Origin: Forficula auricularia
Lineage: Eukaryota; Arthropoda; Insecta; Dermaptera; Forficulidae
NCBI GenBank assembly: GCA_024734495.1
Contig: JALMQS010000225.1
Span: forward strand, 3,308,369-3,372,368
DNA length: 64,000 bases
Reading direction: 5' to 3'
The notes under the pieces are model-generated. The model was given only the letters and a program-made list of their open reading frames with translations. It did not search any database and was not told the DNA's origin. Position 1 is the stretch's first letter; each line of letters begins with the position of its first letter. Shown piece after piece: positions 9,667 through 18,975 of this stretch. Both the position numbers and the translations under genes were made by a program.

Positions 9667-11259
9667 TACGAGCCCCGTCCCATCTCAATTGGCCCAGCAA
9701 TATTTTTTCTTTTAAATAAAATTATGCTAATTCACGGTAAATTTAATTTAAATATTTATTTTTATTATCATTTGTAACAACATTTTAAGTAATTTAAAAC
9801 ATTTTATTGTAACATTTAACTTAAAATTATTTTTTAATCTTTAAAAACATATTTTTATATAAAAAATAGTTCTTTGCTTTTCACGAATTTTTTTTTTTAA
9901 GATTCTTTGAATATGTGAAATAATCAAGTAGGCTTTGCCTTTTTCTAACAAAAGAAAGTATGTTTTGTTTATTTTTAGTAAAAATGACTCGTGGAAAGGT
10001 TGTTGATGAAAAAATTCGCTCACTTATTATCAATTTATTTAAAAAGGGAAAATCAAACGCGGAAATTGGCGATCTAGTTAATTTATCAAAGTTTACTGTC
10101 AGAAATATTATTCGAGTTTATAAAACAACGGGTACAATAGCTACAAAACCTCGGTATGCGTCGAAATCCAAAATATCAGATGCTGATAGACGGGCATTGA
10201 AGAAGATTATTAGAAAAAACAGGCGTTCGAACTCTGTTCTTTGGAGCGATGCTGTGGGGCGAAGTGTTTCAAGATCCACGTGCCATAGAGAAGCTCTTAA
10301 GTTAGGTTTTAAAACTTACAAGGTAATTTTATTGCAACTTATTCCAAATTTTTATTTTGTAATTTTACTAATTTTTTTAGGCGAAAGAAAAGCCACGCTT
10401 GACATTAAAACAAAAGAAAAACCGGCTTAAATGGGCTAAAAGTCACATTAATTGGCGAGTGATGAATGGAATAGTGTCCATTGTAGTGATGAGTCTCGTT
10501 TTGAAGTTTGTGTTGGGGACAATCGAAGCGGAATTATTCGTCAGCAAAATGAAGGTTTCAATTCAGATTGTTTAAAAAAGAAAGTAAAATTTCCTGTTTC
10601 AGTTATGGTATGGGGTTCAATGTCTGCTAGAGGTGTTGGAAAACTTCACTTCATTGATGGAATTGTAAACACCAATAAATATTTAGATATTTAAAAAAAA
10701 TCGTTACTTCCAACAATGGCAGATGCATTGCAGAATAATAATAATTTTGTGTTCCAACAAGACGGGGCGGCCTGTCATACATCAAGAAAATCTTTAAAAT
10801 GGCTTTCTGATCATAATGTTCCACTTTTGGAGTGGGTGGCAACTAGTCCCGACTTGTCACCAATAGAAACTCTTTGGCACACAATAAAAAAGCTATTAGG
10901 AATACAACCAGTTAGAAATGTAGTCGAATTAAAACACAAACTTCAAAATATTTGGGATACTTTCGCTCAAGATGAGCGTCAAAATTTAATAAGTACGTTG
11001 CCCAAAAGAATTCAAGCCGTAATTAAAAATAAAGGCGACGTCACACAGTGGCAAAGGTTTTGGATTTAGTATGTTTTCCTTGTTTTTAACAATTAAAAAA
11101 TAATTTTAAGTTAAATGTTACAATAAAATGTTTTAAATTGTTTAAAATGTTGTTCCAAATGATAATAAAAATAAATATTTAAATTAAATTTACCGTGAAT
11201 TAGCATAATTTTATTAAAAAAAAAAAATATTGGTGGGCCAATTGAAATGAGACGGGGTA
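9667..11259 (+). mobile_element. Tc1-family DNA transposon with long TIRs, decayed
   Basis: The left end CCCCGTCCCATCTCAATTGG (9673) and the inverted right end (complement of CCCCGTCTCATTTCAATTGG, to 11257) belong to terminal inverted repeats of about 175 bp (9673-9848 and 11080-11257). The right flank is TATA; the left flank has lost a clean TA. The transposase pseudogene fills the centre. A mariner element abuts the right TIR. Confidence 0.85.
9984..11069 (+). pseudogene. Tc1-type transposase (DD34E), broken, with an intron
   Basis: Cut-and-paste transposase that would bind the TIRs and act in the nucleus. ATG at 9984; residues about 8-75 form the paired-like helix-turn-helix region (KGKSNAEIGDLVNLS). 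A 58-nt intron (10323-10380, GT...AG) restores the frame into KEKPRLTLKQKKNRLKWAK. The DDE catalytic residues are D in SDESRF, D in FQQDGAACHTS and E in SPIETLW. Exactly 34 residues lie between the last two, the Tc1 signature. It is inactive as read: there is a one-base frame change near 10455 and an in-frame TAA at 10692-10694. C-terminus GDVTQWQRFWI. Length is normal for the family (about 340 residues). Confidence 0.85.
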
Positions 11260-12184
11260 TAAGGTGTACAAATAAGTTTCCGCCGTTTGACAAAGCTGGT
11301 CCCACCAGTAAGTTATGATTAAAATTGTCAGAATTAAAACTTAATTATCGTAAGGTTGTATATTTGTTAACAAAATAACCTTGAAATCTTAGTGAATTTT
11401 CATCAGTATATTATATTTTTTTGTGTGCGAAAATGTCGAGTTTTGAGCCGAATAAGCGTCATTTGCGGGAGCTTTTGATTTACTTCTTCAAATTTGAAAA
11501 AATCTGCAGCTGAGGCGCATCGATTGCTTGGAGAAGCATATGGTGAGGCTGCTTTAAGTGAGAGAGGTTGACGTGAGTGGTTTCAAAAGTTTAAGAAGGG
11601 TGAATTCGACATCGAAGATAAAGAACGTCCCGGAAGGCCGAAAGTGTACGAAGACGCGGAATTGAAAGCATTATCAGACTAAGATTCGTGCCAAACGCTA
11701 GAAGAACTTGCACATACATTAGGAGTGACTCAAAAAGCAATTTCACATTGGTTGAAATCATTGGGAATGATTCTAAAACAAGGAAATTGGGTTCCATATG
11801 AACTGACGCCGAGAAACGTTGAATGCCGATTTTTCACAAAACCGGTCAAAACCTTTTTGGAAACACTCAATTGGGAAGTTTTATCCCACCCGCTATATTC
11901 ACCAGACATTACTCCTTCTGATGTCCACTTGTTTCGATCGATGGCGCATGGCCTGTCTGAGCAGCACTTCACATCATATGAAGATACCAAAAATTGGGTC
12001 GATTCGTGGATAGCCTCAAAAGATGAAGCATTCTTCCGAAGCGGTATCCGTATGCTGCCAGAAAGATGGAAGAAAGTAGTGGCCAGCGATGGAAAATACT
12101 TTGAATGATACATGTGTAACCAATTTTTTTCATTAAAGCCTCAAATTTTGGGGAAAAACGGCGGAAGCAAAGTTGTACACCTTG
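11260..12184 (+). mobile_element. mariner-type transposon, internally deleted
   Basis: Ends AAGGTGTACAAATAAGTTTC (11261) and its imperfect complement at about 12155-12183 (GCGGAAGCAAAGTTGTACAC). The length of about 920 bp is short for mariner (usually near 1.3 kb) because the middle of the transposase is missing. It sits immediately beside the Tc1 right end. Confidence 0.75.
11433..12108 (+). pseudogene. mariner transposase, broken and deleted
   Basis: ATG at 11433. The N-terminal helix-turn-helix region survives (EAHRLLGEAYGEAALSE, then REWFQKFKKGEFDIEDKERP), with GRPK and TLGVTQKAISHWLKSLGM. Faults: a frameshift near 11490, TGA at about 11568 and TAA at about 11681. A deletion at about 11818 removes the first two catalytic aspartates. 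The C-terminal part is intact: HPLYSPDITPSDVHLFRSM carries the third catalytic D typical of mariner (DD34D), followed by GLSEQHFTSYED to the stop at 12108. It cannot encode an active enzyme. Confidence 0.8.
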
Positions 12185-12751
12185 TAATTAAACAGTTCAC
12201 AAGCGGTCTATAATCTATTCAAAAATTCAAGCACCACCAAAAAAAAAATATCTAGGTTCTCTATAAGAGTTCAAGCCACTTTCACATTTCACAAAATAAA
12301 TTACTCGGTAGGCCCGGAAGCCTGAATTTTCACTCAAAAAGTTTCAAATCTTGTATATATTTTCCCACAAATCGTATTAAAATTTTAAACGAATGATTAT
12401 TTTGGGGCGGGTCGAATTTTATGTAAAAGAAAAAATATTTTTTTTTTTATCAGAGTATGATGTATCTCTGTAAGAATCAGTTTAAGTAGAATAAGTATAA
12501 TAATAAAAAATGAAAAAAATGGATTTAAAACGACAGTGAGAGAGAGCTCCCAAGTAGCCGTTATTAGGTGATGTTGTACCTGTTAGCATTTAAAAACAAA
12601 ACAGCTTAACTTAAAATTATTTAAAAATTTCACAAATTCACTCATTCCCTCTTTAAAGTACGAATTTGATATCTCAAGTATTTTGTCTGTTATAAAGAAT
12701 TAAACCTCAATATGTTGTCCGACTCGCACTTAGCTGGCTTATTTTATTTTG
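12185..12751. other. Unassigned AT-rich sequence
   Basis: No gene or recognised repeat terminus. Confidence 0.4.
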
Positions 12752-13399
12752 ATTTTTTTTTTTTTTTTTTTAATGCAATCGAATGCAAGAAGGGGTGCAC
12801 CAGTAAAGATGTATCCCCTATGGATCTCGAAAGACCCTTGCATTACCGAAGAGAAGGGAAAGTTGATTAAGTGAGAGGGTGTAGACGTAGGTGTCTATGC
12901 ACCCTGGTTTTGAAGTTTTGAAGATCATAGGTGCTGGGAAAGATAGAGGCTGGGAGAGAGTTCCAGTTCCTTGAAGTCATGGGGATATATGTATTCGCGA
13001 ATGAAGTGGTCCGGCACTTTTCCAATTTGACCGCGAAAGAGTGTTGGGAGTCGGCAAAACGTGTGCTGCGTGCAAAGCATGCTTTGGGGGGAATTATTGA
13101 TTTTATCTCATCAGAGCACCTGCCGTGATAGTATCTATAGAAAAGGGAAAGGGCAGAGACATCTCTTCGATGAGCCAGCGAGTCGAGGGAGTCGGTGAGG
13201 GTAGAATCGTCAATTAGCCTCACGGCTCGTTTCTGAATTGCATCAAGGGTAGCAAGAGAATATTTTGAGGCTCCTCTCCACAGATGAGAGCCGTATTCGA
13301 GACAGGGGCGGATTTGGGCCTTGTAGATGGTGAGAAGTTGTGGCGGTTTGTAAAATCGCTTGGACCTGAATAAGAAGCCAATCTTCCTTGCTGCAGATT
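12752..13399 (-). mobile_element. Non-LTR retrotransposon (LINE) 3' end, copy 1
   Basis: Minus-strand element, 5' truncated at about 13399 and ending in a poly(A) tail (T-run 12752-12771 on the plus strand). The 3' UTR contains GGTGCACCCCTTCTTGCATT. It belongs to the same subfamily as 21927-22635 and the end of the window. 5' truncation with a poly(A) tail is typical of target-primed reverse transcription. Confidence 0.8.
12867..13395 (-). pseudogene. LINE reverse transcriptase, C-terminal part
   Basis: The frame stays open from about 13395 to the stop at 12867, covering the end of the RT domain and the C-terminal tail. Recognisable words are YKAQIRPCLEYGSHLWRGAS, LATLDAIQKRAVRLI, DSLAHRR, FYRYYHGRCSDE, ANTYIPMTSRNWNSLP and RVHRHLR. 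This tail is characteristic of arthropod jockey/CR1-like non-LTR elements. The N-terminal endonuclease and catalytic RT motifs (YADD type) are absent because the copy is 5' truncated, so it is a fragment despite its open frame. Confidence 0.8.
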
Positions 13400-13780
13400 C
13401 TCAGTCGTTTCATTTTTCCTTTCCACTTTTTTATTTTTTTCAGCAGCTTTTATCTCCCAATACTTTGACTAAACTCTGACACCAATTATTCCATCTGGGA
13501 GTTTTCTCTTTTTTCGGGTTTTTCCTGACTTCTAAGGGCGAGTCAGTTGGCTGTCAGCGAAAGCAAAGCTCACTCCACTATTTTCCACTCGTGTTGACGT
13601 TTATCTTATGTATAAGGAAACTTTTAACTAAAAAAAAAAATTGAACTGAAAAGGCAGAGTCATCAATAATGACCAGACAGTCGGGTATTGGACAAACTTA
13701 GGATTTACTGTTCCATTGGCCAACCATTAAAATAAACCAACACAGTAATTTAAAGAGATATTAATGAAGTAAAAAAAATT
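13400..13780. other. Unassigned sequence
   Basis: No recognised element until the old repeat ends at about 13800. A short stretch at 13797-13845 (AATGTTTCACCAAGAACCC) resembles the TGTTTCACCT...ACCAACACC end seen at 48158-48190 and 55066-55090. Confidence 0.4.
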
Positions 13781-14310
13781 GCAATTTTTTTTTTACTTTA
13801 TTTAAAATGTTTCACCAAGAACCCCCACCATTCTCCCTTAACAAAAAAGAAATCAATGAGTTAGTCCTCTGATTGATGCAAATAAACATTACACGTATTT
13901 ATAACAAACATAAATATATACAGTAGAACGTCAATAACCATTGTGACCGGACCCTGTCCGGATTATCAAAATATCCGGATTTTCGAAAAGAACCAAAAAA
14001 AGGTCGTTTGAGTTCATAACAAAAAGAAAACTTGCTAAAACCGTTAATAATTCACTTTAGTGGTTAAATAATTGGAGCAGATAAATAAAACCATTAATTA
14101 ATATGAACTTATACATTGTATTTTAATGAAAGAATATACATATATACATATGTAATGTACAATATGTATATACATATATATGTATTTACAGAATGCTGTA
14201 CAGTTTATATATTGTCAGAGCTCTTAAAAAATCTGTTATTGATTTTTGAACTGCAGTAGTTTATTTGACAAATATGTATGTATGGATTCATTACAACTTT
14301 TTTTTTCACT

Positions 14311-14537
14311 TATAATTACACGAGAGCTTTTTTTTTGCCGAAGTAAACTTGGCATTTTAATGAGAATTTTGTTGCCTGGCAACTAAACGAAAAAAACTAC
14401 CTGTGAAAAAATTACGAGTCCGTAGGACGAGTAATTTTTTCTGGTAGTTTTTTGAGTTAAATTGCCCAAAGGCAACAAAACTCGAATTATAAAATATCAA
14501 GTTTACTTCGACCCAAAAAAAGCTTGAGTGTAATTCG
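14311..14537. repeat. Long palindrome inside the pogo-like element
   Basis: Inverted repeat of about 105 bp per arm, from TAATTACACGAGAGC to GCTTGAGTGTAATT. Arms share GAAGTAAACTTG, GTTGCC and AAAAAATTACGAG. The centre reads GAGTCCGTAGGAC. It may itself be a small inserted foldback MITE. Confidence 0.7.
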
Positions 14538-14576
14538 GTAAGACAATTTAATGAATCAATACGTAAATCACAAAAT

Positions 14577-14905
14577 TAACAAAATTAAGACATAAATTAG
14601 TTTATTTAATTTAGAGGAAAAGTACAATTGTTAAAAATACAATTCTTATAAACAACTTGATAAAAAATAAATAGGAAAATAAAAATAAAAAAATAATCGT
14701 ATAGGATCTGAAATAAAAACATAAAATTAAATAAGATTTGTTTCCAAGCTATATAAAAAAAGTCCACTTGAACCACTTTATTTGTAAACACACCTGTTTT
14801 GTTATGATTTAGACACCTGTTAATTAAAAACAAACAAAAAATTTCTAATTTTAATATAATATAATAATATTTGCTTTAACCTATTAGTGGGTTTTAAAAT
14901 TAAAA
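14577..14905 (-). mobile_element. Helitron-like element H, internal fragment
   Basis: Matches, on the minus strand, positions 30590-30835 and 34245-34475: ACCCACTAATAGGTTA-like, AATTAACAGGTGTCTAAATC, AATAAAGTGG, TATATAACTTGGAAAC, ATTTCAGATCCTATACG. Neither terminus is present. The open frame on its minus strand is conserved between copies only as far as the DNA is, so coding is not supported. Confidence 0.6.
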
Positions 14906-15795
14906 AACCAATTAATAAATAAAACATAATAGAAAAAATAAAGCTAGGTTCAGTTTTGTCGCTGGAAAAGTTAGGTAAACTTTTTCGCTGTCATAGTGAC
15001 AAAAACACCGTTGCTTATGGGACTTTTAGTGTATGAATTAAATTGTCACAGGAATTGAATCAGGATTTTTGACGTCTGGATTATTGACGCTCTACTGTAT
15101 ATAATTTGTTTGGTAGAGACTAAAGTTTCGAAGGTTTGACAATCATCATCAGTTTTTTTACTTTATCCAATGCGAATAAGGTCACAAATTGTAGTATTCA
15201 ATTAGGTTGAATTTTAGCACGTGACGATTTTGCCAAAAATTACCAGGGATCTCTTCGAGAGGTCAAAAAGTGCCATTTTTTTTGGAAGTGCGTGGGGATG
15301 GATGGATGGATTTTATCGTTTTTTTCGTCCATGATTTTTTCCACACCTTTGCACTGATTGAAATGGAATTGAAAACCTACCATTAGTTTAACAAAATGAA
15401 GCGCTGATTAGTTTTTGGTACATATCGGCCCACAAACATTAGTACTTTATTTCAGTACTTTTTTAGTTTTTCTAAATATCTTGAAAATGACTAAACCAAT
15501 TTTGATGAAATTTAAAATCCTAATTAAGTACCTTGGGGACAACAAAAAAGGTTAAATAAAGTTTTTAGTAAAAGTATATTTTAAAGTACTTTACTCTAGA
15601 GTAAGATTGTACTTTTTTTTAAATTCCTTATTTTACCAAAATTAAAAAAAAAAAACTTTAAAATTTATTCATTTGATCGGTAATATAGCTCATTTAAACT
15701 TGTTTAAGTAAGAATGGTTAGGCTTCTAGCTGTGAAGTGATAAAAATTTGGGAGGAAATTTTATAAGTAACCATAGCAACTGCGTTGTTTTTTTT

Positions 15796-16798
15796 ATTAG
15801 TTACCTTTGCTGAAGATATGGAGGTATCGAGTTAAAATCAAAAATAGTGATTGATTCTGATCTAATACTTGAGGAATAACCATTCTATATTGGATTTTTG
15901 ACGTTTCGGTTTTTATTGGTAACCATTGCTGAAGACATGGAGGTATCGAGTTAAAATCAAAAATAGTGATTGATTCTGATCTAATACTTGAGGAATAACC
16001 ATTCTATATTGGATTTTTGACGTTTCGGTTTTTATTGGTAACCATTGCTGAAGACATGGAGGAATCGAGTTAAAATCAAAAATAGTGATTGATTCTGATC
16101 TAATACTTGAGGAATAACCATTCTATATTGGATTTTTGACGTTTCGGTTTTTATTGGTAACCATTGCTGAAGACATGGAGGTATCGAGTTAAAATCAAAA
16201 ATAGTGATTGATTCTGATCTAATACTTGAGGAATAACCATTCTATATTGGATTTTTGACGTTTCGGTTTTTATTGGTAACCATTGCTGAAGACATGGAGG
16301 AATCGAGTTAAAATCAAAAATAGTGATTGATTCTGATCTAATACTTGAGGAATAACCATTCTATATTGGATTTTTGACGTTTCGGTTTTTATTGGTAACC
16401 ATTGCTGAAGACATGGAGGTATAGAGTTAAAATCAAAAATAGTGATTGATTCTGATCTAATACTTGAGGAATAACCATTCTATATTGGATTTTTGACGTT
16501 TCGGTTTTTATTGGTAACCATTGCTGAAGACATGGAGGAATCGAGTTAAAATCAAAAATAGTGATCGATTCTCATCTAATACTTGAGGAATAACAATTCT
16601 ACATTAGGTTTTTGACGTTTTGATTATTATTGGTAACCATTGCTGAAGACATGGAGGAAACGGCTTAAAATCAAAAATAACGATCGATTCTTATCTAATA
16701 CTAGCGGAATAACCTTATTGCATTCCATTTTTGATGTTTTGACTATTAATGGCAACCTCTACTGATAACGTGGAAGAATCGACTTAAAATCAAAAAGA
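15796..16798 (+). repeat. 119-bp tandem repeat (minisatellite)
   Basis: The word GGTAACCATTGCTGAAGACA recurs at 15919, 16038, 16157, 16276, 16395 and 16514, then at about 16632 and (decayed, GGCAACCTCTACTGATAAC) 16751: a period of 119 bp. Central units are almost identical and differ in alternating GGTATCGAG/GGAATCGAG variants, which suggests a 238-bp higher-order unit spread by recent homogenisation. Outer units are diverged. Confidence 0.9.
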
Positions 16799-16799
16799 C

Positions 16800-17100
16800 T
16801 AAATTCATTTATGGCAAACAACTCAAGCGCTATTATTAGATAAGAATAGATCGTTATTTTTTGATTTTAAGCCGTTTCCTCCATGACTTCAGCAATGGTT
16901 ACCAATAATAATCGAAGCGTCAAAAACCTAATGTAGAATTGTTATTCCTCAAGTATTAGATGAGAATCGATTACTATTTTTGATTTTAACTCGATTCCTC
17001 CATGTCTTCAGCAATGGTTACCAATAATAACCGAAACGTCAAAATTCAATGTAGAATGGTTATTCCTCGACTAATAAATGAGAATCGATGATTATTTTTT
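16800..17100 (-). repeat. Inverted units of the 119-bp minisatellite
   Basis: About two and a half units in the opposite orientation (CTTCAGCAATGGTTACCAAT at 16891 and 17007), so the whole array can fold back on itself. They are more diverged than the direct units. Confidence 0.85.
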
Positions 17101-17344
17101 ACTTAAAGTCAACATGAACTGCAAATAGCAAGAGATATCTGATTAATAATAAAGGAATAAACATATTAATATTTCAAATGAATTTGGATAAAATTTAGCA
17201 AAGATCCGCTGCAGTTTATTTTTAATTGAAAACCTGATTGAATGTTTTCGTTTTGTTGTAATTGTGATCTGGCCATATAACAATATTTTTATTTTAGTAG
17301 GAAATTAATTAATGTTTATTTACAAGAAATATGCTTACATTCAA

Positions 17345-17458
17345 AATAAATATTACAATTATACCAGGGGCGGTACCAGACTTTCATTTTAGGGGGATCA
17401 TGTACAGGGTGAACCCCCCACCCCCCGGGAAAATTTTGAAATTTTGGAATTCAAAAGT
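17345..17458. repeat. hAT-like or similar terminal fragment
   Basis: The sequence CAGGGGCGGTACCAGACTTT (17359) followed by a G/C-rich run (17415-17430) looks like a DNA-transposon end. No partner was found. The mitochondrial insert starts immediately to its right. Confidence 0.3.
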
Positions 17459-17755
17459 AATTTCCGAAACCCCCAATCATGATAGGCATTACCATGAAAA
17501 AAATCATTACAAAAGCATGGCCCGTAACGATTACATTATAAATTTGATCGTCTCCAATCAAAGCCCCAGGTTGCCCCAATTCCGCTCAAATCAACAAACT
17601 CAATGACGTCAAAAAGTATAAAACTCAACCACAAAGGTAAACCCAAAGTTAGTGTAACCACCAAATGGCTGGTCCCAGTAAACACGTAAAGGAATAACCC
17701 TAAAAAATTATTAACCAAAACAAAATAGAACAAACCTACAAACATCATTGTCAAA
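17459..17755 (-). pseudogene. NUMT: chimeric mitochondrial atp6-cox1 fragment
   Basis: Read on the minus strand. From about 17755 to 17612 the frame encodes part of ATP synthase subunit 6 (words NNFLGLF, YVFTGTSHLV, TLTLGLPLWLSF). It then switches at 17609-17612 to cytochrome c oxidase subunit I in a new frame, down to 17459 (words [45 protein letters not shown]). An in-frame TGA follows SLSLLI; it would be Trp in the invertebrate mitochondrial code, or a decayed CGA (Arg). The two genes are not adjacent in usual arthropod mitochondrial maps, so the insert is a mosaic. It is not expressed. Confidence 0.9.
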
Positions 17756-17948
17756 CTTTTCGAACGCTCAGCACCCCTTCGCTGTCAAATTGGATAAAAA
17801 TCGAAAAGCTCTTTCGCCAACTCTTTATTCTCTATGACCTCCAGAGACTGGAACTCACTTCCAGCCACCATCTTTCTCGCGACTTATAACCTTCAGCTGT
17901 TTAAGACCCGTATCCACACATACCTTCGACCCCTGCCCAGCCCATAAA
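17756..17948 (+). pseudogene. LINE reverse transcriptase C-terminal tail, decayed
   Basis: The words FANSL-like, MTSRDWNSLP, ATYNLQLFKTRI and YLRP are readable across frame changes, ending at the TAA in CCCATAAAATT. Only the last 60 or so residues of the RT protein are represented. Confidence 0.6.
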
Positions 17949-18036
17949 ATTCCTCTTCTTCTTCTTTTCATGATAGAGGGAATCCAGGCTTTGAGGGGGA
18001 TACACCTTTTGGTGTAACTCCTTTTCATTAAAAATA
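17756..18036 (+). mobile_element. LINE 3' end, subfamily 2 (5'-truncated)
   Basis: Starts at CTTTTCGAACGCTCAG right beside the mitochondrial insert and matches 26391-26690. A degenerate RT tail is followed by a 3' UTR (TTTTGGTGTAACTCC) and an A-rich end at 18026-18044. Confidence 0.7.
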
Positions 18037-18239
18037 AAAAAATAAACGTTTTATAATTATTTTTATAAAGAAACTTATTTATTTAATAGAATAAAAAATA
18101 ATCAAGAATTTATTTAAAAATATCTTTCGCATAACCAGATCTCAATTTTCTGTTTTATTTATTAACAATTGGATGAATAAAAATAAATCATGTGATTGAA
18201 TCAACACAAAATAATTGGCTATTCAAATAAGCAATAGCT

Positions 18240-18712
18240 AAACTCGAACGAAGCTCGGTTTTGAGGAGAAAACGACTGTCTAGGTCTCATCAAAATTCAT
18301 CTTAATTGACTTTTTCTTAATTAATCTAATTATTGGAAGATGAAAATATTCATAAAAAGTTTGTTTACATTTTTTTCAATTATCTTTTATTAATAATGGT
18401 TTTTTTAATTTTAAAACCCACTAATACTATATAACAAATATTATTATATATTAGAATTTAATTGAATAAAAAAATTGATAAATTGTTATTTAATTAAAAA
18501 AAAATTTACGTTATTTATTTATTTACCTATATACTTACACATAATCTGTGGGCCACTAGAAGGCTAGAAATGCAAGAACTGGATGAGGGTGGATGTGAGG
18601 AATGCAGTGGTGGGGGATCCGGGGGTAAGCCGAGGTTTCGGGGGTGCGGTCGAGCGGGGTGGAGGTGTGGGGGGGAGGGGTACAGTGGGCGAATACTATA
18701 TATTTTGTACTT
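18240..18712 (+). mobile_element. Helitron-like element H, diverged copy
   Basis: Shares in order GAGGAGAAAACGA, CATCTTAATTGACTTTTTCT, AAGTTTGTTTACATTTTTTT, AAAACCCACTAATA and TGTGGGCCACTAGAAGGC, then the G-rich segment 18590-18685, with the copies at 30340-31115 and 33945-34743. The terminal hairpin is missing because element Y (18719) begins here. Confidence 0.6.
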
Positions 18713-18718
18713 TTTTTT

Positions 18719-18975
18719 ACTTTATCCAATGCGAAGCACCGATCGATTCCTCCATGTCTTCAGCAATGGTTACCAATAATAATCGAAACGTCAAAAACCT
18801 AATGTAGAATTGTTATTCCTCAAGTATTAGATGAGAATCGATCGCTATTTTTGAATTAAAGTCAACATGAACTGCAAATTGCAAGTGATATCTGATTAAT
18901 AATAAAGGAATAAACATATTTTTATTTCAAATGAATTTGGATAAAGTTTAGCAACGATCAGTTGCAGTTTTTTTA
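18719..18975 (-). mobile_element. Element Y, short internally deleted copy
   Basis: The terminus ACTTTATCCAATGCGAAGC (18719) is joined to just over one inverted minisatellite unit (CTTCAGCAATGGTTACC) and the tail TCAACATGAACTGCAAATTG to GATCAGTTGCAGTTTTTT. Confidence 0.65.

Larger units (their letters stand above)
13921..15097. mobile_element. pogo/Tigger-like non-autonomous element (MITE)
   Basis: Left end CAGTAGAACGTCAATAA (13921) and right end TTATTGACGCTCTACTG (to 15097) are inverted repeats with one mismatch. Both are flanked by TA (13919-13920 and 15098-15099). CAGT-type ends with a TA duplication are typical of the pogo branch of Tc1/mariner. No transposase is present; the interior has been filled by a palindrome at 14311-14537 and a reversed Helitron-like fragment at 14577-14905. 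The two short open frames inside are fragments of those repeats. Confidence 0.75.
13840..15158 (-). mobile_element. Element V copy interrupted by a pogo-like MITE
   Basis: The two halves (13850-13920 and 15098-15158) match the element at 28680-28780 when joined. The left half has CAATGAG, GATGCAAATAAACAT and TAAATATATA. The right half has TAATTTGTTTG, GAGACTAAAGTTTCGAAGG and a minus-strand CTGATGAT core at 15145-15152. The interruption is the TIR element 13921-15097, flanked by TA. Confidence 0.6.
15157..17270 (+). mobile_element. Foldback element Y with 119-bp minisatellite (copy 1)
   Basis: The left terminus ACTTTATCCAATGCG is followed by about 620 bp of unique sequence (15172-15795, with TTTAGCACGTGACGATTTTG and GTGCGTGGGGATGGATGG). 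Then come direct tandem units (15796-16798), inverted units (16800-17100) and a right tail (17100-17222) ending GATCCGCTGCAGTTTATT. Other copies are at 18719-18975, 60040-61632 (inverted, complete left half) and 62222-62824 (array deleted). No coding capacity was found. Confidence 0.75.

Noticed and set aside
11730..12113. 127-residue minus-strand frame opposite mariner
   Set aside because: It is the antisense shadow of the mariner C-terminal coding region.
14390..14450. GAGTCCGTAGGACGAG at the palindrome centre resembling a hammerhead stem II
   Set aside because: The flanking boxes are TTAC and TAAT instead of CTGANGA and GAAA. It is simply the centre of an inverted repeat.
15796..16798. 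CRISPR-like array
   Set aside because: Units are contiguous 119-bp repeats with no unique spacers, and the setting is eukaryotic.
15796..17100. Hammerhead ribozyme within the 119-bp minisatellite (CCGAAACGTC word, CTGAAGAC word)
   Set aside because: The CTGAAGA word and the CCGAAACGTC word are on opposite strands, and no helix I can be drawn on either strand. Only the 3' half resembles the ribozyme.
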